Assembly: GCF_003352085.1 (NCBI RefSeq)
Contig: NZ_CP025804.1
Coordinates: forward strand, 1,612,001 to 1,676,000
Origin: Sulfitobacter sp. SK012
GTDB lineage: Bacteria; Pseudomonadota; Alphaproteobacteria; Rhodobacterales; Rhodobacteraceae
Direction: 5' to 3'
DNA: 64,000 nt
Shown: positions 35,011 to 43,540 of the stretch, one piece after another
Numbering within the stretch: the stretch's first letter is position 1
How the letters are laid out: every line of letters starts with the position of its first letter
Program-made: the position numbers and the translations under genes
The notes under the pieces: model-generated
The model's database searches: none
What the model saw: the letters and a program-made list of their open reading frames with translations, nothing else
Told to the model about the DNA's origin: nothing

Positions 35011-35982
35011 ATGACGGTCTTGCGATGGGGTATTTTGGGCGCTGCAAATTTTGCGCGTCATTATATGGGGCCAGCAATTCATGCGGCCAAAGGGGCATCC
35101 TTGGATGCGCTTGCGACCTCCGATCCAGCCAAGGCCGCAAACTTCAGCGCCTTTGCACCGGGATTGCGTGTGCATGACAGTTACGAAGCGCTGTTAAACG
35201 ATCCGCAGATCGATGCGGTATACATCCCATTGCCCAATCATATGCATGTGGAATGGACCCTCAAGGCGCTTGAGGCTGGTAAACATGTGCTGTGCGAAAA
35301 GCCGATCACGATGCAGGCCGATCAGTTTGATCAACTTATTGCCGCGCGCGATGCTTCTGGCTTGCTGGCGGCTGAGGCGTATATGATCGTGCATCATCCA
35401 CAAATGCTGCGCGCGCGTGAAATTGTGCAGTCTGGCGCATTGGGGCAGTTGGGCCATGTGCAGGCTTCATTTTCCTTCTTCAATGACGATCAAGAGAATA
35501 TCCGCAATCAGGCCGATCTGGGCGGCGGCGGGTTGCCTGATATTGGCGTGTACACCTTTGGGGCGGCGCGTTTTGTAACGGGCCAAGAGCCGTTGAGCGT
35601 GCCCTACGCGCGTATCGATTACACCAATGGTGTCGATACTTTTGTGCAAATGGCCGCGGATTTTGACGGGTTTAGCTATGGGGCGACAGTGGCCATCCGC
35701 CTTTTCAAGCAGCAAGAACTGACATTCCATGGGGAAAAAGGGCTGCTTCGCTTGAGCTGTCCGTTTAACGCGGGCGTGCTTGATCAGGCGGAATTGCATC
35801 TGGAAACGGATGACACAACCATCACCACCGAGCGCTTTGCGGGCGTGAACCAATATGTGCTGCAAGTCGAAGCCTTTGGCCGCGCGGCACAGGGCCACGA
35901 GGTGTATGGTTGCCCGCTCGAGTTCTCGCGGGGTACGCAGGCGATGATTGATATGACCTACGCTGCAGGGGGCCGGGGGTAG
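35011..35982 (+). CDS. Gfo/Idh/MocA family oxidoreductase
   Basis: The roughly 323-residue enzyme has an N-terminal Rossmann domain (RWGILGAANFARHYMGPAI) and the family signature CEKPIT near 97. A C-terminal alpha/beta dimer domain from about 125 carries GGGGLPDIGVYTFGAARFV, with the catalytic Asp/Tyr-type pair. Members are NAD(P)-dependent sugar or cyclitol oxidoreductases; the substrate here is not evident. The start is ATG 35011 or ATG 35002; the former has better spacing from AGGGA. Monocistronic. Confidence 0.85.
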   Translation: MTVLRWGILGAANFARHYMGPAIHAAKGASLDALATSDPAKAANFSAFAPGLRVHDSYEALLNDPQIDAVYIPLPNHMHVEWTLKALEAGKHVLCEKPITMQADQFDQLIAARDASGLLAAEAYMIVHHPQMLRAREIVQSGALGQLGHVQASFSFFNDDQENIRNQADLGGGGLPDIGVYTFGAARFVTGQEPLSVPYARIDYTNGVDTFVQMAADFDGFSYGATVAIRLFKQQELTFHGEKGLLRLSCPFNAGVLDQAELHLETDDTTITTERFAGVNQYVLQVEAFGRAAQGHEVYGCPLEFSRGTQAMIDMTYAAGGRG

Positions 35983-36034
35983 GGTGGTAAAAACCGCTTT
36001 GCCCTACGCCGGGTCGTTCCGCTAGGTTACGGCC

Positions 36035-36973
36035 ATGTCGCAGGCGTTCATATACCTTCCCAAGAAGCTCTACCGTATGAACCCACCAGGTGGTGGCCAG
36101 TTCTATACCAAACTTCAGAAGGCCCTCGTGGAAGCAGGGATACCCGCCGATTTTCGCCAGCGGTTCAGCATTTATGGCGGCGAAGATTATGCCAACAAGG
36201 GCGCGCATTTTGTGCATCAAGGGCTGGTCCGTGCTCCCGGGGTTTTTAACACCGGGTTCGCCTAAATCGCGCCGTTTTGGTACGTCGATCCAAAGGGTAT
36301 TTTTGGCGAAAGCAGCATCGCGGAGCTGACGTTTGACGCTGAGTGTGAAAACACCGAGCAGGCACAGGCGTTTTTTGCCCGGCTGAGCAAACGCAACATC
36401 ACCCGCAGGCTGACCAAATACCGCCAACCTGAGGGCCGTCCTGTGTTGCCTGCGGATGCCATCGCAGTTTTCCTGCAAGGCCCTTCACAGCCTGTAGAAC
36501 GGGCACAGTACTGCTCAGAGGCGCAGATGGTCAGCCGTATCGCCGTCGCTGCTGGTAATCGCCCGATTTTGGTCAAACCACATCCGCGCACCGCTGACCC
36601 AGAAACTTTGGCCCATGTCGAAAAACTCGCCAAAGCCCACCCGAATGTGCAGATCGTTGATGCCCATATCCACGACATGCTGGCCAGCGCTGCGCTGACC
36701 TGTTCGATCAGCTCTAGCGTGTCTCTTGAGGGGATGATGCACCGCAAACCCGCGCTGCTGTTCGGTATGACCGACTTTCACCACATCGCCCGAACCATTC
36801 ACCAAACGGACGACGTCGCGGCGGCGCTGGATTGGGCGTTGGAGGTTGGGTCAAATTTGCCTTACGCGGCGTTCCTACATTGGTTCTTGCAAAAAAACTG
36901 CATCAACATGGGCCGCGATGACTGGTTCGATCGTATTTTGGCGCGGGTAGGTCTTGATGTTAACCAAGGGTAG
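36035..36973 (+). pseudogene. Capsule biosynthesis/export family gene interrupted by one in-frame stop
   Basis: The frame from ATG 36035 encodes MSQAFIYLPKKLYRMNPPGG and a capsule-synthase-like N-terminus, then meets TAA at 36263-36265 (codon 77). The same frame continues at once with IAPFWYVDPKGIFGESSI and runs to a TAG at 36971-36973. The later part has VKPHPRTADPE and CSISSSVSLEGMMHRKPALLFG, motifs of the KpsS-like capsule family. As no frameshift is involved, a single base change (for example TAT or TAC to TAA) explains the break. Relatives carry an aromatic residue near this place in my recollection. The second part has no good start of its own. It could be a recent null allele, a sequencing error, or a read-through gene. 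Confidence 0.8.
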
Positions 36974-37004
36974 CCCGCGCCAAATGCGCTGTAACTCTGC
37001 GGTA

Positions 37005-38825
37005 TTAGTCTTCCATTGCCTCAAGCTCATCAATAAATCCTGAGATCATCGACAATCCCTTGTCCCAGAACGCCGGATCAGTGGCATCCAAACCAAACGG
37101 GGCCAAAAGCTCTTTGTGGTGCTTGGAACCGCCTGCTTTGAGCATGTCGAAATATTTGTCCTCAAAACCTTCGGCCCCATCGGCATATTCCGCATAGAGC
37201 GCGTTCACCAACCCATCGCCAAATGCATAGGCGTAGACGTAGAAGGGCGAATGGACGAAATGCGGGATATAGGCCCAGAAGGTCTCGTACCCGTCCATGA
37301 ACTCGAATGCTGGTCCAAGGCTCTCGGCCTGAACGGACATCCACAGCGCGTTAATATCATCTGGTGTTAGCTCACCTGTGCGTCGTGCGGCATGCAATTT
37401 GCACTCAAAATCATAGAACGCGATCTGGCGCACGACAGTGTTGATCATATCCTCAACTTTGCCAGCGAGCAGGATCCTGCGCTCGGACTTGGTCTTGGCC
37501 CCATCCAGCATCTTGCGGAATGTCAGCATCTCGCCAAATACGCTTGCTGTTTCGGCCAACGTCAGCGGGGTAGAGGAAAGCATTTCGCCTTGTTCAGCGG
37601 CCAATACCTGATGCACGCCGTGGCCCAATTCATGCGCAAGGGTCATCACGTCGCGCGGTTTGCCCAAGTAATTCAGCATCACATAAGGGTGCACATTCGT
37701 CACCGTGGGGTGCGCGAATGCACCAGGAGCCTTGCCTGGCTTCACGGCCGCATCAATCCAGCCTTCGCTGAAGAACGGAGCCGCGATTTCGCCCATGCGT
37801 GGATCAAACGCGGTATACGCATCCATCACAGTCTTTTCTGCACTTTCCCAATCCAAAATCCGCGGATCTTCCATGGGCAGTGGCGCATTGCGATCCCAAA
37901 CCTGCATCACGTCCAAACCCAGCCATTTGCGTTTTAGCTCGTAGTAGCGGTGGCTCAACTTTGGATAGGCCTCGACCACTGCATTGCGCAGGGCCTCGAC
38001 AACTTCGGGTTCGACCTGATTGGAGAGGTGCCGGCCCATCTGCGCCGTTTCCATGCCGCGCCAGCGATCTAGGATTTCCTTTTCCTTTGCTTGGGTGTTG
38101 TGCACACGGGCAAAGGTTTTGATGTTGCTGCCAAAAACATCGGCCAATTCATGCGCCGCCGCCTCGCGGACCTCACGTTTGGGGTCAGTCAGCAAGTCCA
38201 AGACACCTTCGATATTCAACAGGTCGCCGTCGACCTCAAATTCCAGCCCGGCGATGGTCTCGTCAAACATCCGTTCCCATGCGTCGCCAACGACGCCCAA
38301 ATCATGCAGGAACTTTTCCATCTCATCAGACAGCTGGTATTTTTTCATTGCTCGGATGTTGTCGAATATCGGCTTGTAGCGGGCCAAATCAGCGTTCTTT
38401 GACAGCAACCCCGCAAGGTGGTCATCCTCGAGCCGGTTCAATTCCAGCGTAAAGAAAACCAGTGGGGTGGTGAAGTTGGTGATCTTTTCCTGAACGTCGG
38501 ACATGAATTTTGCGCGGTCCGCGTCGGTGGTCAGCTGGTAATAGCGCAGGCCGGCGAATGACATGATGCGCCCAGCGATCTGGCTAATCTTTTCATTGCG
38601 CAACACACAATCGAGCAGTCCCGCAGCATCCAGCGCTTCTAGCTTACCTTCGTAATCTTCGGCAAAGCGGGCGCAGGCATTTTCGAGCCAGTCCAGATCG
38701 CGCTTTAGCTCGGGCGCGTCCTCGCCGGTGTAAAGATCATCGAGGTTCCACTCAGGCAACCGACCCAGCGGCGAGTCACCGCCCGTTGCATTGGCATCAA
38801 AAACGGGGAAGGGCAGCTTGAACAT
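37005..38825 (-). CDS. pepF: Oligoendopeptidase F (M3 family metallopeptidase)
   Basis: The 606-residue protein has the M3 zinc motif HELGH (398-402, in TLAHELGHGVHQ) with the third ligand in the downstream ETASVFGE segment, and the PepF-type C-terminal helices (YIPHFVHSPFYVYAYAFGDGL). It cleaves short peptides in the cytosol; no signal peptide is seen. Length is normal. It is monocistronic, and about 170 bases without features separate it from the ligase gene further right. Confidence 0.92.
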   Translation of the reverse strand: MFKLPFPVFDANATGGDSPLGRLPEWNLDDLYTGEDAPELKRDLDWLENACARFAEDYEGKLEALDAAGLLDCVLRNEKISQIAGRIMSFAGLRYYQLTTDADRAKFMSDVQEKITNFTTPLVFFTLELNRLEDDHLAGLLSKNADLARYKPIFDNIRAMKKYQLSDEMEKFLHDLGVVGDAWERMFDETIAGLEFEVDGDLLNIEGVLDLLTDPKREVREAAAHELADVFGSNIKTFARVHNTQAKEKEILDRWRGMETAQMGRHLSNQVEPEVVEALRNAVVEAYPKLSHRYYELKRKWLGLDVMQVWDRNAPLPMEDPRILDWESAEKTVMDAYTAFDPRMGEIAAPFFSEGWIDAAVKPGKAPGAFAHPTVTNVHPYVMLNYLGKPRDVMTLAHELGHGVHQVLAAEQGEMLSSTPLTLAETASVFGEMLTFRKMLDGAKTKSERRILLAGKVEDMINTVVRQIAFYDFECKLHAARRTGELTPDDINALWMSVQAESLGPAFEFMDGYETFWAYIPHFVHSPFYVYAYAFGDGLVNALYAEYADGAEGFEDKYFDMLKAGGSKHHKELLAPFGLDATDPAFWDKGLSMISGFIDELEAMED

Positions 38826-38992
38826 GGATCAGACCTCATATTGGTTTCGCTTTATCTAATGTCCCGAAGGGAGCACGACAAGCAGCGAAAGCCCTGAGTG
38901 TGTTCAACAATTGTTCAAAAGCCGCATCGATCTGGATTTCTCAATGCAGGAGTTCAGAATATTTGACGCCCATCTGCACATCGGCGTCTGGA

Positions 38993-40591
38993 TTATCCAT
39001 AAATACGGAGCATTTCTGTGAGGTCTTCCAGGGTGTTGGCTTCTTGTAGCGTTTTGTCTTTGCACCAGCGCAATATGCGCGGAAACCGTAAAGTCACGCC
39101 CGATTTATGGCGTGGGCTGACTTGGATGCCGTCAAAGGCGATCTCGAAAACATGCTCTGGTGTGACTTGGCGCACGGGCCCAAAGCGTTGCGTTGTGTTT
39201 TTGCGCACCCATGCCGTGATCTCGCGGCGCTCGGCGTCCGTGAGGGTAAACTCGGCCTTGGTAAAGGGGACCAGATCATTGCCGCTGCGCACCGCGAATG
39301 TGAAGTCGGTGAACAGGTTCGCATGCTGCTCCGATCCGGCTTGTGCATAGATCATAACCGCGTCGATGGTGAGCGGTGCGACCGTCCATTTCCACCACGC
39401 GCCATTCTCGCGATCTGCCAAATACGGGCTTTGGGCGCGTTTGAGCATGAGCCCTTCGGCATGAGCTGCGCGGGCGGTGTCGCGGAAATGGGCGAGGTCA
39501 TTCCACGTGGTAAACTCAAGCTGTGGAGACAGGCGTACCGGCGCTTCAGACGGCAGATCGGCACAGGCAGCCTCAAGCATGGCACGGCGTTCTGCAAAAG
39601 GGCGTGCGCGGACATCGTTGCCTTGCCATTCCAGCAGATCATAGGCTTGCAACACGACTGGCGCATCGTACAGCAGCTTTTTGGGTGCGGTTTTGCGGCC
39701 AATTCGGGACTGCAGCGCCTGAAAGGACGCGGGATGCGTGGCACCGGGATACCAGACCAGTAACTCGCCATCCAGAACGGTGCCAGCCGGCAGAAAATCG
39801 AGCCCGCGGGCAAGCTCTGGGAAGCGGTCGGTCATGAGTTCGTTGCTGCGCGACCAAACGGAATGTTCGCCACTGCGCAGGATCAATTGACCGCGAATGC
39901 CGTCCCATTTCCATTCGGCGTGCCAATCGGCTTCGCTTCCAAGCGTCTCGGGATCACCCTCCAACTGGTCCGCAAGGTGGAATGGATAGGGGCGCGCGGC
40001 GTCGGCGTTGATATCTTCGGCCTCAAACAGTTCATACCAACTGGTATCGTCGGGATGCCAATCGCCCATAAGACGGTGCGCAAGTTCCACCTTGTCGCGA
40101 TCCGTTGCGCGGGCCAGGGCGCGGGTCATGAGCTTTTGGCTGACTTCGACGCGCATGCCGCCCGTGACAAGTTTATTAAAGATGAAGCGTTCGGTTCCGC
40201 CAAGCGTGGCCCATGCGTCCTGTACAAAGGCCTTTTTCGTCGCTTCAGTTGCCTTGTTGAGGTCACGTAAGGCACTGATCCAATATGATAATGATCTGTC
40301 GTCTGTTGTTTTATTGGGCGGTAAAACCAAGGCGATGGTTTCGGCCAAATCGCCAGCAATGGAGTGGCATTCATCAAACAACCAAAGCGGGATATCCGCC
40401 GCGTCCACACCCCAGTCGCGCAACTTGGCTGTGGTGACGGCACGCTTGGGGCGGCGACCTGAAAATAATGCGATTGCCCAAAGCCTGTCTGCTTCGGTGG
40501 CGGTGTTGAAATACTCTGCCAAAGCGTTGACCTGGGCCGCGGTTTTTGTGCTTTGGTCAATTGTATTGAACAAGCTGGCAAAGCGTTTCAT
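38993..40591 (-). CDS. ATP-dependent DNA ligase (LigB/LigC-like, stand-alone)
   Basis: The 532-residue ligase has an N-terminal DNA-binding helical domain (1-190), the adenylation motif EWKWDGIRG with catalytic Lys228, later motifs LDGELLVW (motif III) and AEGLMLKR (motif IV), and an OB-fold domain ending RFPRILRWCKDK. It seals nicks using ATP, separate from the NAD ligase LigA. It overlaps the upstream exonuclease gene by 4 bp. This ligase-exonuclease pair often sits with a large Lhr-like helicase and a phosphoesterase (PdeM); those two are absent here. Confidence 0.92.
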   Translation of the reverse strand: MKRFASLFNTIDQSTKTAAQVNALAEYFNTATEADRLWAIALFSGRRPKRAVTTAKLRDWGVDAADIPLWLFDECHSIAGDLAETIALVLPPNKTTDDRSLSYWISALRDLNKATEATKKAFVQDAWATLGGTERFIFNKLVTGGMRVEVSQKLMTRALARATDRDKVELAHRLMGDWHPDDTSWYELFEAEDINADAARPYPFHLADQLEGDPETLGSEADWHAEWKWDGIRGQLILRSGEHSVWSRSNELMTDRFPELARGLDFLPAGTVLDGELLVWYPGATHPASFQALQSRIGRKTAPKKLLYDAPVVLQAYDLLEWQGNDVRARPFAERRAMLEAACADLPSEAPVRLSPQLEFTTWNDLAHFRDTARAAHAEGLMLKRAQSPYLADRENGAWWKWTVAPLTIDAVMIYAQAGSEQHANLFTDFTFAVRSGNDLVPFTKAEFTLTDAERREITAWVRKNTTQRFGPVRQVTPEHVFEIAFDGIQVSPRHKSGVTLRFPRILRWCKDKTLQEANTLEDLTEMLRIYG

Positions 40592-41601
40592 GCCGCCTGT
40601 CCATCATCGAGCGTCTCAGCTTCGAATTTTGTGGGAACAACCTGTGCATTCCATCCATTTTCGTTAAGGTGTCGCGTGAATTTATCCGTGTAACCATGTG
40701 TAACGTATATATTTTCAGCTTGCGATTCTTTGACCGCCCAAAGCAGTCCATCCCAATCGGCATGGTCCGATATGACAAACCCTCGGTCGCCGGAACGCCG
40801 TCGCCGTACCCCGCGCAAGGCCATCCAACCAGAGGCAAAACCAACTTCATGTGCCCCAAAGCGGCCTATTGCAGTGCTACCAAAAGCAGAGGGCGGTGCC
40901 AGCATTAATGCGCCGGGATGTTCTTTGGGGGCGGTACTTGGCGTCATCAACGTGGTGTCCGGGAGGTTAAACCCCTGACCTCGAAGGATTGTATTAGTTT
41001 TCTCTATGGCGCTATGGGTCAGGATTGAGCCAATCGCGGGGTCGAGCATCGTTAACAGACGCTGCGCCTTGCCCAGCGAATATGCCCCCAACACAGCAAC
41101 CTTGCCTGCAGCCGCGCAGCCTGCCCACCATGTGTTTAGCTCGGCCGCGACCTCGCTTTGCGGAGCCCAACGATAGATAGGCAGGCCAAATGTGCTTTCG
41201 GTGATGAAATGGTGGCATTTGACGGGGGCAAAAGGTTCGGACAGCCCATCGTCGATGACCTTGTAGTCGCCTGACGCAACCCAGACCTCGCCTGCGACCT
41301 CAACTCTGATCTGGGCGGAGCCGGGCACATGGCCTGCGGGATGAAAAGACACACGCGCATCACCAATCTGGCGGGTTTCTTCGAAATTAGTGCCTTCGGC
41401 TGAAATTGTACCAAGGCGGTGGCGAATGACGGGCAGGGCGGCATGGGTAGCAAGGTAATGGCCCATCCCTGGGCGGGCGTGATCGGCGTGGCCATGCGTG
41501 ATCAACGCGCGATCCACAGAGCGCCATGGATCGATATAGAAATCGCCTGCTGGGCAGTAGATGCCTTTCGGCGTGAATTGAAGGACCTTTGAGCGTGTCA
41601 T
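40588..41601 (-). CDS. Ligase-associated metallo-beta-lactamase exonuclease
   Basis: The 337-residue protein has the metallo-beta-lactamase motif THGHADH (35-41) near the N-terminus and later GSAQIRVE and ESTFGLP segments, as in the beta-CASP-like ligase-associated exonuclease. It is expected to trim DNA ends before ligation. ATG 41601 is used; TTG 41610 is less likely. The stop overlaps the ligase start (ATGA), which implies coupled synthesis. Confidence 0.9.
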   Translation of the reverse strand: MTRSKVLQFTPKGIYCPAGDFYIDPWRSVDRALITHGHADHARPGMGHYLATHAALPVIRHRLGTISAEGTNFEETRQIGDARVSFHPAGHVPGSAQIRVEVAGEVWVASGDYKVIDDGLSEPFAPVKCHHFITESTFGLPIYRWAPQSEVAAELNTWWAGCAAAGKVAVLGAYSLGKAQRLLTMLDPAIGSILTHSAIEKTNTILRGQGFNLPDTTLMTPSTAPKEHPGALMLAPPSAFGSTAIGRFGAHEVGFASGWMALRGVRRRRSGDRGFVISDHADWDGLLWAVKESQAENIYVTHGYTDKFTRHLNENGWNAQVVPTKFEAETLDDGQAA

Positions 41602-41640
41602 AGTGGGCAATCTAGCGGATATGACCGCCCAGCCCAGTCC

Positions 41641-42588
41641 TCAGGCGCTCATTGCGTTGAAAAAGAGCTTTGCGATCTTGTCGTAGGCCGGAGTGCGTAT
41701 GGCTTCGACCTCCATCAAGACCTCGTGCTCGCCGCCTGGCATGGTCTCAAGCGTGCCGCCCTTCCAGTTGTCCATTTGCGCCACGATACGGTCGACATCG
41801 ACGATGCGTTCGTTCTTACAAACAAATGAAATGCACGGCAGATTTGGTGCTTGGCGTTCGGCCAGATGTTTTGTTTCGCGCAGCGCCGCCCCAAGCCATT
41901 GATAGCTGGGCCCGCCAAGCGCCAAATCCGGATGTGCCAAAATCTGGTCGCGCATCATGTAAAACATCTCGCGGTCCGTCGTTAGCGAGTTGTTTTCAAA
42001 AGGTTGGTTGGCCACGTATGGTTCAAGCGTGGTGCCGGGCGGGTTGAGGTGGCCCTTGCCGATGCGCGGCATGAGTTCGGTCAATCCCTTTGCCGCGAGC
42101 CGTAAATGTGGCGCGATCTGAATGCCCCACATCGGCGCGGTAAAGGCCACGGCCAGAACAGGCAGGCGTTCCATCACAGCCCGTAGGCCGATGCAGCCTC
42201 CCATCGAATGAGCGAGCATAAAATATGGCCGAGGTAGGCCCAGCGTGCGGGCCGCGCGCATCATCGTGGCTAAGTCTTTTTGATAGTCGGGAAACGTCTC
42301 AACATGCCCAATCAGACGGTTGTCCAGCAACCTGTCGGCCAAGCCTTGTCCGCGCCAGTCGATGCACAACGTCGCGAACCCGCGATTTGCCAACTCTGTC
42401 GCCGCAGGGCCATATTTTTCAATGTATTCAGAGCGCCCGGGCAACACTAAAACTGTGCCACGGGCATTTTTGTGAGGCCATGCGGCAAGCCTGATCTGTT
42501 TGCCATCCGACGTATTTGCCCAATAGGCCGCACCGCTGGCGGGGCCTGGGTGTACGTCGGTAAACAGAGGAGCTATCGGCAGGGACAT
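41641..42588 (-). CDS. Alpha/beta hydrolase, lysophospholipase/monoacylglycerol-lipase type
   Basis: The 315-residue protein has an alpha/beta hydrolase fold with nucleophile Ser128 in AHSMGG, the oxyanion segment VLPGRSEYIEKYG, and the strand-turn CIDWRGQGLADR. This is typical of PldB-like enzymes. The acid is probably the Asp in ERIVDVDR and the histidine the one in GGEHEVLME. It lacks a signal peptide. It precedes nothing obvious; the exonuclease gene is 40 bases downstream on the same strand. Confidence 0.87.
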   Translation of the reverse strand: MSLPIAPLFTDVHPGPASGAAYWANTSDGKQIRLAAWPHKNARGTVLVLPGRSEYIEKYGPAATELANRGFATLCIDWRGQGLADRLLDNRLIGHVETFPDYQKDLATMMRAARTLGLPRPYFMLAHSMGGCIGLRAVMERLPVLAVAFTAPMWGIQIAPHLRLAAKGLTELMPRIGKGHLNPPGTTLEPYVANQPFENNSLTTDREMFYMMRDQILAHPDLALGGPSYQWLGAALRETKHLAERQAPNLPCISFVCKNERIVDVDRIVAQMDNWKGGTLETMPGGEHEVLMEVEAIRTPAYDKIAKLFFNAMSA

Positions 42589-42600
42589 GTGGGCGGCGTA

Positions 42601-42891
42601 TCAGGCCAGCGCGGACGCAAGCTTCATCGCCATGCCCATGTCGCCGTCGACCTTAAGCTTGCCGGTCATGAATGCGGAGGTGGGGTTAGTGTCGCCTGAC
42701 AGGATGCCTTGGAACGTCTCAACATCGGCGCTGAGGGTCACATCGGCTTCTTCATCAGCGGCGCGCGCGCCTGTGTCGTCCATCATGACGGCACCTTCGC
42801 CCTCGATGGCAAACTTCGCGGTGCCGCCGAAATCGGCTCCGGTTAGTTTTTCGTTCAAAACTGTTACAGCTTGGTCAATAATATCGCTCAT
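42601..42891 (-). CDS. SCP2 sterol-binding domain protein
   Basis: The 96-residue protein is a single SCP2 fold: FAIEGEGAVMMDD, then ADVTLSADVETFQGILSGDTNPTSAFMTGKLKVDGDMGMAMKL, the conserved lipid-pocket segment. ATG 42891 is chosen at the family start. It sits 12 bases upstream of the hydrolase gene on the same strand, probably co-transcribed, which suits a lipid-related role for both. Confidence 0.9.
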   Translation of the reverse strand: MSDIIDQAVTVLNEKLTGADFGGTAKFAIEGEGAVMMDDTGARAADEEADVTLSADVETFQGILSGDTNPTSAFMTGKLKVDGDMGMAMKLASALA

Positions 42892-42966
42892 CTTTAGCCC
42901 TTTTTTGGCAAGCGGCTGCCAAGGGGTCTGGAAATGCGGCGGCAGCCTGTTACATTCACTTTTGTT

Positions 42967-43524
42967 ATGCGTCTGAACCCCGTCAACCTCAAACGTCACC
43001 TTACGGCACTTGGTGCAGCTTTGTTGCTGTGCGGTGCCGTAAATGCGCAATCAGATGACTCTGAGTTGTTGCAGCGGCTTCAGGAGGCTGCCCCAGAAGA
43101 GGTGGCCAACTTGCAGCGTGATGTGGAGCGGTCTTGGGCGACCTCGGGATCCGCAGCCATGGATTTGTTGCTAAAGCGGGGCCGTGACGCGTTGGCGGTC
43201 GGGGAATTTGCCACGGCGATCGATCATTTGACGGCCTTGACCGATCATGCGCCAGATTTCGCCGAAGGCTATCATGCGCGCGCAACGGCTTATTTTCAGG
43301 CGGATTTATACGGTCCGGCGCTGGATGATCTGGAAACGGCGCTGGCCCTGAACCCTGACAATTACAACGCGGTTTTTGGCCTAGGGGTGATTTTGTTGGA
43401 ATTCGGCGATACGCGCCGCGCAGCAGAGCTTTTCCGCAAGGTTATCGTGCTCAATCCGCATCATGAAAATGCTGCGACAGCGCTTGAAGCGCTTAAACGC
43501 GACGGCATCGGCCGCACGCTCTGA
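42967..43524 (+). CDS. Exported TPR repeat protein
   Basis: The 185-residue protein has a signal peptide (MRLNPVNLKRHLTALGAALLLCGAVNAQ, cut after about residue 28) and three TPR units from about 75 to 180 (AVGEFATAIDHLTALTDHAPDFAEGYHARATAYFQADLYGPALDDLETALALNPDNYNAVFGLG in 34-residue steps). It is a periplasmic scaffold of unknown partner. It is divergent from the SCP2 gene and ends 16 bases before the helicase start. Confidence 0.82.
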   Translation: MRLNPVNLKRHLTALGAALLLCGAVNAQSDDSELLQRLQEAAPEEVANLQRDVERSWATSGSAAMDLLLKRGRDALAVGEFATAIDHLTALTDHAPDFAEGYHARATAYFQADLYGPALDDLETALALNPDNYNAVFGLGVILLEFGDTRRAAELFRKVIVLNPHHENAATALEALKRDGIGRTL

Positions 43525-43540
43525 ACTTAGGAAAAATTTG

